Shown: one piece after another, positions 25,141-36,964 of the stretch | How positions within the stretch are numbered: position 1 is the first letter of the stretch | Layout of the letters: the number at the start of each line of letters is the position of its first letter | Source of the DNA: Arabidopsis thaliana | Taxonomy: Eukaryota; Streptophyta; Magnoliopsida; Brassicales; Brassicaceae | Direction of reading: 5' to 3' | Assembly: GCF_000001735.4 (NCBI RefSeq) | Contig: NC_003076.8 | Span: 2,542,001-2,606,000, forward strand | DNA length: 64,000 nt | Program-made: the position numbers and the translations under genes | The notes under the pieces: model-generated | Database searches by the model: none | The model's input: the letters and a program-made list of their open reading frames with translations, nothing else | Told to the model about the DNA's origin: nothing

Positions 25141-27605
25141 GTGTTTCGTCAAATTGATTAAGACATGTGTGTTAACTTCTCCTGAGCCTCTCTTTGCTTT
25201 AAGTTGCTTAAGTGAGTGCATCTGTAATTAAGATTTTTAGGGTTTCATCTTCCTTGGATCTCAAGTTACTTACAAGCTATGTGAGATTGGACTTACTGAC
25301 ATGTGACTTGCTCACTTTGACATTCCTTCTTTCTTACAGTGTATCCTGTATATGACTCATTGTTATGATATCCATCATATATCTTTGTTTAACGCAGAAA
25401 ATTTGTATTTAGTTTAGCATTTTTATTGGTGAGCTCCCATATGATGTGTAGAACCTGCTAATTTGCTAAAGAAAATGATGATTTGATTTGTTACGAATTA
25501 GACAATCAATACATGTTCCCAGCATTTGAATTTTGCCGGATTTAAAAATGTTTTTCTACTTAGAAATGATGTAATCTAATTCTAAATTTTAAATTATCCC
25601 GCGATTTTTAGATGACCGTTAGAATTTGGCATTTTCATATTTGGTTATAGAAACGAGACACGTCAAATTTCAATTTAAAATTTTAAAATTTACGGGATAG
25701 AAAAATATTTTTTTTATTATTTTAAATAATGAAATATAATTATAAACTATCCCACGATTTTTAAGATGACCGTTAAAATTTAGGATTTTCATAATTGATT
25801 ATCAACACAAGACACCTCAAATTTTGATTCTAAACTTTTGATTTAATTTATTCAATTCTAAAAATTAAATAACTTCTCATGATGACAAACAACATTAAAA
25901 TACTATATAATTGTGACTTTACGGTAATTTCTAGTGATAATTGATTATGTAATGGCAATTAAGACTTTTATGAAACAAATATACACTACTTCCATATTTA
26001 ATTTGAAATTTTCTTTTGAAAATTTCTCTCCGTTTATTTTTTGAAAAGTTCACTCCTTATGTAGTTTTTATGAGCTTTATTTAACATTTTTGATTTTATT
26101 TATCAAGTACTACCATTTTTATTAAACTTCGTGATATTTAACTTCAAGTTGCTTAGATTGTCTTGTTTCATTTTCAAAAATCTTAAACTATTCCATAAAA
26201 TCCTACATAATTTAAATTTTGATTATTTTAATTTTATGAAATAAAAATTTAATGTACATTAATGTATATCATAGTGAGAGCTATCTATGACATTTGTCAA
26301 CAAGTTAATTACTTTTCTTTATGACATTTGTCATTATATTTTTGGTTTGTGCAAAGACATTTATTGTTTAATTGATTTAATACTAAATCGGCATTGTAAT
26401 AAAATGACACATACCGTCAAACAACATTTAACATTGTATGAAAGCAACTATGATTCGCGTTGTGCTGATTTTTTTTTTACTACATCTTATTCTCGTCAAA
26501 AACTATTTATGATACAATAATTAATGAATATGCTACTATAGGTTTGTTATCTTATTTTCATTCTTTCACAAAGTTTACAACCAATTGTAGATGTAAAAAT
26601 GTATGAGAGCTAATAGACTATTTATGTTTAAACAAAGCCTAGAAATTGAGGGTAAAGTTGTTTGTATTTCTTATGGAGTTATGGTAGATTAGTAAAAGAA
26701 GATTAGTACATGAATGGTGAATCTAAAACTTAATTGTTTTAAAATAAATGAGTTAATATACGAATAAAGTTAATTTAGTAGATATAAAAAATATGCAAAT
26801 AATCAAGAAAATATCAATAGAAGTCTAGTAGTTAGTTTTTTTTTTTTACCAAACAAGCTGTAAATAAAGCACAAAGTAATTTTGAAGATGTGTAAAATCC
26901 GAGTTATTTGATAAATCCGATTGAAAAACAACACTTTTCTCTTGGTAAAAGAAACTATACCGAACCGAATTGAGACTTTATATGGTTTACGTTTTTCGAA
27001 AACCGATCAATCAGAAACCAAATAAACCGATATAAACCGGATGTTTTTGATAGTCTTCGACAGTGACCCTTAGCGAATTGTTTTTTTTTTATTGGTTGGA
27101 AAATAGAAATTCCGGTAACCTTTGGTAGCTCGTACGGCTTCTTCACAAAATTGCCGGCCTATGAAGATCATTTCCTTCATTTAACCCTCCAAGCTCCAGA
27201 TTATCCATTGCTGTACTCACAAAGCTCCAAAGTCTTGTTCTTTTCTTCTTTGTTTCTTTAATTACTGCTCATGACTATCTCTCTGATGGAAAAAGTCGAA
27301 GCCTTTTTCTGTGTTTCTCTAACGGGTATTGATTGCTAAGTACTTCGATTTCCGCGTAGTATGGTACATAGTTGAAGTTTGAGAATTTGGGTTTTGTTCT
27401 CTGATATTTTAACTTTGGTGGGTAGCTTTTATATGCTTATTATAGCTTCTTTCTTCGAAATTGAAAGCTTGAGCCTTTGATTCTAAAGCTTGGAGTGAGT
27501 TCGTTTGGATTGATGCAGATGTTGTCAATGAGGGTTAGTGTTTATGTAGTTGGATTGGAGAGGATCCAATTACTCTTTTGATTGTTGAGGACGAAGAGAG
27601 AAGAA
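25141..27605. other. 2.5-kb AT-rich intergenic region with a diverged direct repeat
   Basis: After the 3'UTR of the PHD gene the sequence is very AT-rich with no coding signal. It contains a direct repeat of about 86 bases, described separately. Further on are long A/T stretches and, near 26950-27050, several accgaa/aaccga motifs. The last 300 bases before 27606 fit a promoter and leader. Confidence 0.5.
25591..25830 (+). repeat. Diverged direct repeat, two copies of about 86 bp
   Basis: Copies at 25591-25676 and 25744-25830 share the order atccc-cgatttttag-gatgaccgtta-aattt-ggattttcat-gacac-tcaaattt. The spacing is about 153 bases. The copies differ by scattered substitutions, so the duplication is old. 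It may be a remnant of a transposable element, but I see no terminal inverted repeats or target duplication. Confidence 0.55.
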
Positions 27606-29613
27606 ATGGATCTATGGTTAATCGCAGCTACTGCTGCTACAGGATATATAACCAAGCATTTGCGAAATGTATCCAAAGGTAAATCTTCTTCTGAAGATTT
27701 GACTAATGTGAAGCTAGAGTCACCGAGATGCTTGGCTAGTAATGTAGTAAGAGTTAAAAAACCAAAAGAAGAAAACTTTGAGGATTGCTTAAATGGGGAA
27801 ACTCTTGATCTATATGAATGTGGCAATGCATATGGAGTGGAAGTAGCTTCGAATAATGAGGAGGATTTGGGATATGATGATGAGATTCGTTCAGGTTCTT
27901 TTGGGAACAGAGCGTTTCTTAGGAGAAATCAGTGTCCTATCAAGCCTTTTTCTTTGGAGAAAAGCATTATGTCTCGGTTACATAGAGAGAAAATATCCAT
28001 GGAGGAATATATGCGTAGTCCGTTTCCATCACCTTGTGGTTCAGTTTCGAGGCCCTTGCTTGTTACTGATGGTACAAATGTAATTAGCAAGAATACTGGA
28101 GATTCTGTTAGCCAGCAAGTTTCGGAATGCGGGATTCCTCAGCTTAGGAAGTTGAAATCTTCACTTCTTTACGCTAAAAGGGGAGTTGGAGATGCGAAGA
28201 GCGTGAGTAGAAGATCTGATAATGGGACTGGTAAAATTCTTGCTCTCTTTTTAAAATGTTACATTTGTTTATATTGACAAAGGAGAAGACTTAACATGTT
28301 ATCTTTCTTTTCAGGATCAAATGATCCAGTGTTAGTGCTATGCGTTGGGATTTCAATTGGGATAATGTCATCATTTGTAGCTAACCAAACCGAACTAAAC
28401 AAAGTCAGAGCAGAGTCAAAGCAGACAGAGAATTTGGGAAAAGAGTTAGAAGATGACATACACGATGGTGAAAAACAGTGTGATGAAAAGACAGCAGAGA
28501 ATTCAGAATCTATAAGTAAAATTGAAGCAGAACTTGAAGCTGAACTTGAAAGGCTGGAGATCAACATGATTTCCTCCAACATTGAGACAAAACTCTCAGA
28601 TGTCTTTGAGGTGAGCTTTATACTCTAGCTTTTGCTTTTTCCTTTCCTTTCACTGAATCATTGTCTCATTTTGGTCGATCATGTCTGTTCATTCTGGAAG
28701 TTATCCCGCAGCACTAATGATCCTGTTTTCTCCATATATGAAAATTGAGCAAAACAGATATTTGATCATAAGACTAGCCATTGTTTAATCATCTATAGAA
28801 GTTCAGCTTGTAAATTGTTTCTCAATTCTGCAGCTGGAGCCAGATTTCGAAGTAGAATTTGCGCAGGGTGAGCTGAGAGATGATCAGGTTGAAAGACAGC
28901 GTTTTGATGAAACCGTGTCCAACCAGGAACGGAGTAGCAATTCCACACCTGAATCAGGAAACTACATAGTCTCACCTCGTGAGTTAAGCTTGCGTCTGCT
29001 TGGAGTTATCAATTCATGCTATGAAAAACGGATAAAAGAACTTGAGAATGCCTTACAAGAGAGTCAGAGGAAAGTGGAGCAGCTGGTCATAGAATCAGAG
29101 GAAAAGAAGAAACCATTGTCAAGGATTTGGGAAACCCATGAAGAGATGAAATATAAGAGGGGCTCAAATCCTCCAGTTTCTGTAGCTCATATAGAGAAGA
29201 AACATAATCCTGCAGAGATCCAACCTCTGGTTATGACTTTAGAAGGGGAAGCACTTGACGCATTCAATGAATCTTACGAGGAACTGATGGATATTAACGA
29301 CTATTCAGAAGAAGACGATTTACAATGTGTGATGCAGGAGAATGAGCGGCAAGAAGAATTGTCTTTGACGAGCAAAAGCTCACCTTGGAGCCATAAAGAT
29401 TACATAAAGGATTCTTCAAGAACTTCAGAGGATGTGAATTTGTCCATGCTGCAAGATCTACTTGGTCTGAGCGACGAAGAAGAAGAAGAAGAAGATGAGA
29501 TGGAGAAGCATCTGATAAAGCAGATTGTTGAGAAAACAAAGCAAGGGTCTTCTGCTGTGTTAAATGCCCAGAAAATGCTATTCCTCATGGAAGAAATACA
29601 ACCAAATCTATAA
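27606..29613 (+). CDS. Plant-specific coiled-coil protein of unknown function
   Basis: Three exons (27606-28230, 28315-28610, 28834-29613) give 566 residues. The start is the ATG at 27606; an earlier ATG near 27521 is out of frame. The first residues, MDLWLIAATAATGYITKHL, form a short hydrophobic anchor. A second hydrophobic segment (VLVLCVGISIGIMSSFVA) is at the start of exon 2. Long acidic and Lys-rich coiled-coil stretches follow. A conserved-looking part is SPRELSLRLLGVINSCYEKR followed by IKELENALQESQRKVE. The C-terminus has an acidic run (DEEEEEEDEMEKH). The layout recalls plant coiled-coil proteins related to POLAR, but that is a weak impression. No catalytic motif is seen. Confidence 0.85.
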
Positions 29614-29908
29614 AAAGCATTTACTCAAATTCTCATCATTTTTTGATGAAAGTATTACACGTCTCTAGTTAGTGTGTGTGTAGATATGCAAAGATTGGTG
29701 TAACTTATCTTGTCATATGCAAAGAAACTGAAGAGAGAAGAAGATGTGTTGTCAAATTCAATGTATATATCTTAAGACCAGTGTCAAAGCTTAAGATGTG
29801 ATAATCTTTAAGACCATCTCCAAAACTCCGATGGAGATGCTCTAAGTTTTTCTGGCAGAAAGAAGAGTCTTTTGAAACCTGCTGGTTGGGTCAGAGAGTT
29901 TGAGAGAA

Positions 29909-29917
29909 GGCGCCAAA
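29909..29917 (-). promoter_or_regulatory. E2F-type site in the RPA70B promoter (distal)
   Basis: The sequence ggcgccaaa reads tttggcgcc on the minus strand, a perfect match to the plant E2F consensus WTTSSCSS. It lies about 190 bases upstream of the RPA70B ATG. E2F sites drive S-phase expression of replication genes. Function here is inferred. Confidence 0.55.
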
Positions 29918-29975
29918 TAAACCAAAAGCTAGACAAGAAGAAGCGGTGAAGTTTTGAAAACGAGAATAAAATTCG

Positions 29976-29983
29976 GCGGGAAT
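29976..29983 (-). promoter_or_regulatory. E2F-type site in the RPA70B promoter (proximal)
   Basis: The sequence gcgggaat reads attcccgc on the minus strand and fits WTTSSCSS. It lies about 125 bases upstream of the RPA70B start codon and 59 bases from the distal E2F site. Confidence 0.55.
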
Positions 29984-30106
29984 AATTAACGAAAAATCTA
30001 ATAGCTCCCGCGCAAATCTTTCTTTTACAAAACAAAACCATTTTGCTTCCCATTTCCTGTGAATTCTAAAGAGAAAGAAGAGATAGAGCTAGAGATTAAG
30101 ATAGAG

Positions 30107-32879
30107 ATGGAGAACTCAGTGACCCAAGATGGTATCGCGACAGTATTAGCCAATCAATCCCTTGATTCCTCCTCTGTTAGACCCGAAATTGTTGTTCAAG
30201 TCGTGGATCTTAAGCCTGCTGGAAATCGATATACGTAAGTTTCGATCTTGATTTTGTGTGCATCGATCTGGGTTCTTCTGATATGTTTAGAACCAAACTT
30301 GTTATAGAATAGGGTTTGAGATCTGGGTATTGTTAGAATTTTGCCAAGTCTCAGTTTTTTTTTTTTTTTTTTTTTTTGGGATCTAGTTTCAGGTCTGTGT
30401 TAGCTTTAATCAAATTCAATATTAACTGGTCGATGAAGTATCTTGACATGTGATTTGGGTTCTCAGGTTTAGTGCCAATGATGGAAAGATGAAGATTAAA
30501 GCAATGTTACCAGCGACTTTGACTTCTGATATCATCTCTGGAAAGATTCAGAATCTGGGTCTTATTCGTCTCCTTGAGTATACCGTCAATGATATTCCAG
30601 GCAAATCAGAAGAAAAGTAATAATAATAACAATCTCTTATGCATCTTTCATGATTAATGATTTTCAAGCAAACAGAAACTAACCTTTGTTTTCTTTATTT
30701 GCCACTTCAGATATATGCTTATAACAAAATGTGAGGCTGTTGCTTCTGCACTTGACTCAGAGATTAAGGCGGAGATTAAAGCTTCCACAGGCATAATGTT
30801 GAAACCCAAGCATGAGTTTGTTGCCAAATCAGCTTCACAGATTATCAATGAGCAAAGGGGAAAGTAAGTATATCTTTTTTTAACTTCTGTTTGTTTCATA
30901 GTCTCTGTCGAAGTTGTTGTAAATGTTGCTTAAACAAGTCTCTGTGGTTTTTGTAGTGCTGCACCTGCTGCAAGAATGGCTATGACCAGAAGGGTTCATC
31001 CTCTTGTGTCCTTGAACCCTTATCAAGGAAGTTGGACTATTAAAGTTCGTGTCACTAACAAAGGAGTCATGAGAACTTACAAAAATGCCAGAGGAGAAGG
31101 ATGTGTGTTTAATGTGGAACTAACTGATGAGGAAGTAAGACTAATCTGATGATTTTTCTATGGTTCTGGATTATTGTCTTAGACTTTATGTGGTTATTGA
31201 TTTTTATTTACTTATGGAAATCCAGGGAACACAGATTCAGGCAACAATGTTTAACGCAGCTGCAAGGAAGTTTTATGACAGATTCGAGATGGGAAAGGTG
31301 TACTATATATCCAGGGGATCACTTAAGCTTGCTAATAAGCAGTTCAAGACGGTTCAGAACGATTATGAGATGACCCTAAATGAGAATTCTGAGGTTGAAG
31401 AAGCTAGTAATGAAGAAATGTTTACCCCTGAAACTAAATTCAACTTTGTACCCATTGATGAGTTGGGTACATACGTGAATCAGAAAGACCTTATTGGTAA
31501 GAGCTGTTATCTATATTGAACTCTTTTTGTTTGTAAACATTGGTTTATGATGAAACTTAGTTAGTGACTTTAATGTTTCTCATTTCCAGATGTTATCGGT
31601 GTTGTTCAAAGTGTTTCTCCTACCATGAGCATTAGAAGGAAGAACGACAATGAGATGATCCCAAAGAGAGATATAACTTTGGCTGATGAGACAAAGAAAA
31701 CTGTTGTGGTGTCCCTTTGGAATGATCTAGCAACTGGCATTGGCCAAGAACTGCTGGACATGGCTGATAATCACCCTGTTATCGCGATTAAATCTCTTAA
31801 AGTTGGAGCTTTTCAAGGTAAATCTATACTTTTCATTTTAGTGTTAATGCTATATATGCATTATGTTAAACCGGGCGCTGATGCAAACCTGGATTTCTAG
31901 GTGTTTCATTGTCTACTATCAGCAGAAGCAATGTGGTGATAAACCCTAATTCTCCAGAAGCTACAAAGTTGAAATCTTGGTATGATGCTGAAGGGAAAGA
32001 GACATCTATGTCTGCTATTGGTTCTGGGATGAGTTCTTCTGCCAACAACGGATCAAGATCCATGTATTCTGACAGAGTTTTTCTTTCTCACATCACAAGC
32101 AATCCCTCTTTAGGCGAGGAGAAGGTACTTCAAAACACTTTTAACATATTAAGATATGGAAAAAAGAAAAGTTGATTTATGAGTCTCGTATATATATTGC
32201 AGCCTGTATTCTTCAGCACTAGAGCTTACATAAGCTTCATCAAGCCAGACCAAACAATGTGGTACCGTGCTTGCAAGACCTGTAACAAGAAAGTTACTGA
32301 AGCAATGGACTCTGGTTATTGGTGTGAAAGTTGTCAGAAAAAGGACCAAGAATGCAGTTTAAGGTATGATGATAGTGAGATTCGTAAATATTCAACTCAA
32401 GAAAAGATTTTGGTTCTGGTTTGTTGTGTTCTTCTTTAATCATGTGTACTTATTGTGTGATCAGGTATATAATGGCGGTGAAAGTCTCCGACTCAACTGG
32501 TGAAACTTGGTTATCTGCATTCAATGATGAAGCAGAGAAGATTATCGGCTGCACAGCTGATGATCTCAATGATCTAAAATCAGAGGTAAGAAAACTCAAA
32601 ACATATATATCAACTGGAACACAGTCCTTATTCTCCATGTTCTGATTTAAGATACGATGTTATGTTGGTTTTCTCCAGGAAGGTGAAGTGAATGAGTTTC
32701 AGACAAAACTGAAAGAAGCTACTTGGTCATCTCATCTCTTCCGGATTAGTGTTTCTCAGCAAGAGTATAACAGTGAGAAGAGACAGAGGATAACTGTAAG
32801 AGGTGTTTCTCCAATTGACTTTGCTGCTGAAACAAGATTATTGCTCCAAGACATTTCCAAGAACAAGACATCTCAGTAA
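30107..32879 (+). CDS. RPA70B: Replication protein A 70-kDa DNA-binding subunit B
   Basis: Ten exons (30107-30234, 30467-30616, 30711-30863, 30957-31134, 31226-31496, 31590-31817, 31901-32124, 32203-32363, 32465-32585, 32679-32879) give 604 residues. This is the large subunit of the RPA heterotrimer, which coats single-stranded DNA in replication, recombination and repair. Four OB-fold regions are in order. RPA70N covers residues 1-115. DBD-A begins near HPLVSLNPYQGSWTIKVRV. DBD-B begins near FVPIDELGTYVNQKDLI. DBD-C carries a zinc ribbon C-x2-C-x13-C-x2-C (CKTC to CESC). Intron 1 holds a run of 23 T. Two E2F sites in the promoter fit cell-cycle control. Plants have several RPA70 paralogues; the B assignment is from length and locus. 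Confidence 0.95.
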
Positions 32880-33151
32880 TTCTAACTTTTAGCATGTTTT
32901 GTCTGGTTTTGTCAAAGAGTCCCAAAGTTGTGAGTTTTTCTGCAGTCGGTTATAGTAGTTCATGTCATTAGAGAATTGACTTTTAAATCTTTGTAAGTGT
33001 TCCAACAATCAATTCAGAGAGCCATTTGGAAAAAGTAGAAGCAATATATTATGAAATCGAAGAAAATGGAAACATCCATGGGTTTGTAAAAAAAAATCCT
33101 AAGAGAACATAAACTAGCATAAGAAAGAAAAGAACAAATTCAATTGGAGAA

Positions 33152-34770
33152 TCACTGTTGCTGAGGCAAAGGAGACTTCAATTCCTGGTAATTGTGTAGA
33201 CTTCCAGTGAAATCAGTGAACAAACCATCAACACCGATCTTATTGAGCCAATAATCATACTCTAGGTAAGGGTCCTGATTAAACTCTAAATGCAGAAACT
33301 GGTTCTCATTACGGTATGTGTATGGATGGACCTAGCAAAAACATTATTCAACGTGAAGTTTAATGAAACAAATCAGTGATGATAGTAAGAGAGTGGAGAC
33401 AGGAGTTCAAGTCCTACACACAAACCTGAAGATTACGCGAATGTGCTCTCGCAACTAAATCTGTTGGTGTCATGAGACGGTTATTGTTCACAGGAACAAT
33501 TGTGTCTTTCCATGGACCAATCCCAATTACATATGGTTTAATGTAATCCAAATATGCGTCTGATGTGATCTCTGCGTAAGTCTGCATTCACATTCATTAC
33601 CTTATGTATAAGCAATTTTGACATAATGAGAAAGGAAGAAAGTGAATATGTAAATACCTTATTAGTGTCTTCGGTAAGAATAGTGACATCGTCGATCAAA
33701 AACAATTTTGGTGAGTCTGTCATGTTTGAAATGTAAACTAGCGAAGTTGCTGCAAAAGACTGAATAAATATTGGCTGTTTTAACCAATCTTCAGACAGAT
33801 ATGAGCCTTTGTATCCATATTTCTTCAAAGTTTCCACAAATTTATCTTCAAATTTTTTACCATCCGCCCACTTCACCTGCACAAGTTTCCAAATACAATT
33901 TAACATCCTCTCCATTTGTTATCATCAATGACTAAAAGTTGAAGCTAAGATTTGATGGTTTGCTTACTTGCTGATTCATGAAAACCGGATTCTTGATCTC
34001 TGGATATATCCCAACCACTCTAGGTGCATCCAGTGCTATCGAAATATACTCGTCGAAGGTAATAATCGGGAATTTACCATTGTATTGTTGATCCCTGAAA
34101 GGATACCTCTGCTTTGCACCAAGTGTTTTCAGCTCTTTGAGAGTAAAATCAACTGTTCTTGGAATGTTCAATCTCATCGTCAAAATTTGAAAAAAATGAA
34201 ACTATATCAAAACAAATGATAATGGAATGTTTTTAGTTACCAGTGAAGAAGCCGGTCATGTTCATTCCTTGGACTTCATAAGTCCTCTTACGGTCTGCAA
34301 ACTCCTTATGGTCTGCAACATCGGTTGTATCATCGAGATTAACATCGTGGTGACATATAAGAACACCGTCTTTGGAAGACAAAATATCGGTTTCTATAAA
34401 ATCTGCACCCTCCTCTATGGCCCTCTGCAATCAAAAAAACCTTGTGAAACCAGACAAAATTAGTGTAAAGGTAAGAGACTTTTGTATAGATCCAATACCA
34501 TATATGCAGGAGCAGTTTCTTCAGGGAGCTCTCCGTTTGATCCTCTGTGTGCAAGGTTGTAAGGACGGGAAGTCTGAAGTGGTTTCTTGGTTGCATGTTT
34601 TGCTTCGCTTGGGAGACGATACAAAGGCCTTGAGGCACAATTAGCAACCAACAATGACAGTAAAAGCAATGGTAGAAGATCTGCAAAAATTATAACAAAA
34701 ATTGCTTTAAACGAAGAATCAACTTAGACATAGAAACAATGGAGATTTGACACTTACACTTGAAGGCCAT
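33152..34770 (-). CDS. GDPD6: Glycerophosphodiester phosphodiesterase, secreted type
   Basis: Minus strand. Exons are 34770-34758, 34680-34499, 34424-34241, 34152-33968, 33876-33658, 33581-33426 and 33331-33152, giving 372 residues. The first coding exon is only 13 nt. The enzyme hydrolyses glycerophosphodiesters to glycerol-3-phosphate and an alcohol, recycling phospholipid headgroups. Residues 1-25 or so form a signal peptide (LLPLLLLSLLVANCAS). The PLC-like TIM barrel shows the catalytic pieces in order: LAHRGSNGELPEET, ADFIETDILSSKDG, ICHHDVNLDDTTD and, at the end, IGVDGLFTDF. The acceptor for exon 4 is the AG just before 34152, because this joins FFT to VDFTLKELKTL in frame. It probably acts outside the cell or in the vacuole. 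The number within the GDPD family is from recall. Confidence 0.92.
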
Positions 34771-35357
34771 GACTGAATTTGAGCTAGAAAAATTCCTCCA
34801 ACGACCACACTGCATGAATCCAACATTATATAGATAGACCTGCAACTTATCTTTAGAAGATTTAGCCAAAAAATCGTAACAACCCAATCAGCATTAAGAA
34901 TATTCCTCTGAGAAATCTAGTATGCCAATAGAAGATAAACTCCGTGTTGTTTGAAAGTATATTCTTCTTCTATTCACTAGGTTTTAGTTTTACATTTTAA
35001 ATGATCGCAGATATCATAAGGCAGTGTAGTTTTAGAACGAAGTGAAGTTGCAGATCCAGATTGTATTGCTATGTTCTAGTCTTTTGATCCTTTGTTAATT
35101 ACAAAATGTACTTGCTTGTCGATCATGACAAGCCAAGTTTGTAAAACAATCTCTGGTTGAATGAAATTGTCGATGATAAAATGCAATCACGAAGCGGTTG
35201 TGAATGGAAAATTAACTCTTTTATAGCATCCCAAGACACAAATCAGAAACGAGTTCACACCAATTCTAGAGAAGAAAATACAAGAGTTTGAGAGAGTGAA
35301 AACTAAAGAGAGGCTCCTCCATTCTTCTCAAACTCCCATGATCCTCCATTCTTCTTC
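34771..35357. other. GDPD6 promoter and TOM5 3' flank
   Basis: This is a 587-base spacer between two minus-strand genes. The left part is the upstream region of GDPD6. The right end carries a copy of the TOM5 stop-codon region (35315-35341), part of a small tandem duplication noted separately. No further gene is seen. Confidence 0.45.
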
Positions 35358-35371
35358 TCAAACTCCCATGA
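35315..35371 (+). repeat. Tandem duplication across the TOM5 stop codon
   Basis: The string tcctccattcttctc followed by aaactcccatga occurs at 35315-35341. It occurs again, with three extra bases, at 35342-35371. The second copy contains the TOM5 stop codon and last two codons (plus strand reads tcaaactcc); the first lies in the 3'UTR. Confidence 0.75.
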
Positions 35372-36073
35372 GATCCCCATAGCTACGCATGAGGACGACT
35401 CCTCCTGCAAACATACCAAGTGCTCGCAGAAGTTTCTGCAACCAAAAGGAATTCGTATGAGACAGATTTCGATCCAAATACTTCAAAGGCATGAACTATA
35501 ATAAACCCTAAATCTCTAAGAGACCCAACATCCCCAAATTCCCATTCGAACATCCAAATACTTCAAAGGCATGAACTTAACTTGTGATTGATAAACCCTA
35601 AACCTCTAAGAGACCCAACATTCCCATTCGAACACACAATTTCATAAGAAGAAGACACAGAGATAAGATAAGGTCATCTGATTTGGCCTATCGAAGCATA
35701 GGAGAGAAAATCAATCCTACGTTAAATTCTGAAACCCAAAACGAACTCATTAAATTCAATTCCCATTCGAACACACAATTTCATAAGAAAGACAAAAGAA
35801 TCACATTGTACGCTCAATTGAATCAATTTGTAAATCCTAAACCGTAATTCAAAATCGCTGTACAACTCATTAAATTCAGCCGAAAGCCCAGAATCTAATC
35901 ATGAAACATACAAGAGAATCGAGACTTCGATATTCAATAGACAATCAAGTCGGAATTAAACGAAAGAGAGAATGTATGAAGGTTACCATGTTCACCGCCC
36001 ATTTTTGTTCATCATGAACCTCGGAGTGCCAGAGTGCTTTCATCTTTTCGATAGAGACAACGTTGTTCACCAT
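35358..36073 (-). CDS. TOM5: Mitochondrial import receptor subunit TOM5
   Basis: Minus strand. Two exons (36073-35987 and 35435-35358) give 54 residues, beginning MVNNVVSIEKMKALWHSEVH and ending in a hydrophobic segment (LGMFAGGVVLMRSYG). Tom5 is a small tail-anchored subunit of the TOM complex in the outer mitochondrial membrane and helps pass preproteins to the Tom40 pore. The length and the single membrane helix fit. The 551-base intron contains unusual short tandem duplications. The gene is divergent from RIQ1, with 344 bases between start codons. Confidence 0.92.
35472..35789 (+). repeat. Tandem duplications inside the TOM5 intron
   Basis: A unit of about 80 bases (atccaaatacttcaaaggca, then ataaaccctaa, ctctaagagacccaacat and cccattcgaa) occurs at 35472-35548 and again at 35552-35632. 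A perfect 29-base string starting tcccattcgaacacac occurs at 35622-35650 and again at 35761-35789. The copies are nearly identical, so the events look recent. Confidence 0.8.
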
Positions 36074-36417
36074 CTTGCTGCTGAAAAATCGAAACTTTTG
36101 ATCGTCGAAAAAAGAAGAAGCTAGGGCTTTTAAAACGACGAATTGGGATCGGGAAATTTTAGTCGGTTAACTTATTAAGGGTTTACGTTTTGTTTAATTA
36201 CCAAACTAACCTTTACTAATATACTAATAACCGGTAAAAAGTGATGTGATTTGGATTGATTTCAACCGGAGAAGAGTTAACCACTCGCCGAACGACACGT
36301 GTTCAACACAATCCTATTCCTCCTAGCAATCTCAAAGCTTGTGTGATCTACAAGCTCTTGGTTTCTCCATTGAAGAAAAAGCTTTGACAAAACCAGGGAA
36401 AGAGACAGAGAGAGATA
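36074..36417. promoter_or_regulatory. Bidirectional promoter of TOM5 and RIQ1
   Basis: The two start codons are 344 bases apart on opposite strands. The region carries a G-box at 36296-36301 inside gacacgtgttc, about 120 bases upstream of the RIQ1 ATG. G-boxes are common in light- and ABA-responsive promoters, which suits a photosynthetic gene. Which of the two genes it serves cannot be told from sequence. Confidence 0.55.
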
Positions 36418-36964
36418 ATGGCGGCTAAACTAATCTGTTCGTCTTTAACAGTGCATTCAATGGCAAATAAGAAGCCATCACCTTCTGCTGCAACAAGAAC
36501 AATAACCTCAAAGAAGGTAAAAGTTGAAAATCAAAATTTATCTTCTTATATGTCCCAAAATCTAATCTCTTTGTTATGTTTGGCAGAGCACAGCGACTCC
36601 ACAGGTGAAACTGCTGACAAGAGTCGAGCAGCTCAAGCTTCTGACCAAAGCCGAGAAAGCAGGACTTTTGTCTTTAGCAGAGAAATCAGGTTTCTCTCTA
36701 TCGACCATCGAGCGTCTTGGATTGCTGACCAAAGCAGAGGAGTTCGGCGTTTTGTCTGCCGCCACAAACCCGGAAACGCCTGGAACGTTATTCACTTTGA
36801 GCCTCGGTTTACTCCTTCTTGGACCGGTTTTTGCATATGTGGTTCCTGAAGATTACACTTGGGAAGTAGTGATTCAGGTTCTTGTGGCTCTACTCTCTGT
36901 TCTTGGTGGCTCTGCTGCTTTTGCTGCTTCTGGTTTTGTCTCCAATTTGCAGAAATCTGATTAG
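36418..36964 (+). CDS. RIQ1: Thylakoid grana-organisation protein (RIQ family)
   Basis: Two exons (36418-36516 and 36587-36964) give 158 residues. The N-terminus is rich in Ser, Thr and Lys, like a chloroplast transit peptide. A middle stretch repeats a Leu-rich pattern ([20 protein letters not shown], then [14 protein letters not shown]). Two membrane helices follow, [20 protein letters not shown] and a second one through [14 protein letters not shown]. This matches RIQ proteins, which organise LHCII and grana stacks and are needed for normal induction of non-photochemical quenching. The family is also listed as 'Wiskott-Aldrich family-like', a misleading name. Choice of RIQ1 over RIQ2 is from locus and recall. 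Confidence 0.88.

Larger units (their letters stand above)
29614..30106. other. RPA70B promoter region
   Basis: This 493-base spacer holds the 3'UTR of the coiled-coil gene, a small hairpin (catctcc at 29815 paired with ggagatg at 29833) and the RPA70B promoter. Two E2F-type sites are listed separately. Confidence 0.5.

Noticed and set aside
29815-29839. Hairpin catctcc-ggagatg between two genes
   Set aside because: A 7-bp stem is too short to call an element; it may be a degraded MITE end but there are no terminal repeats.
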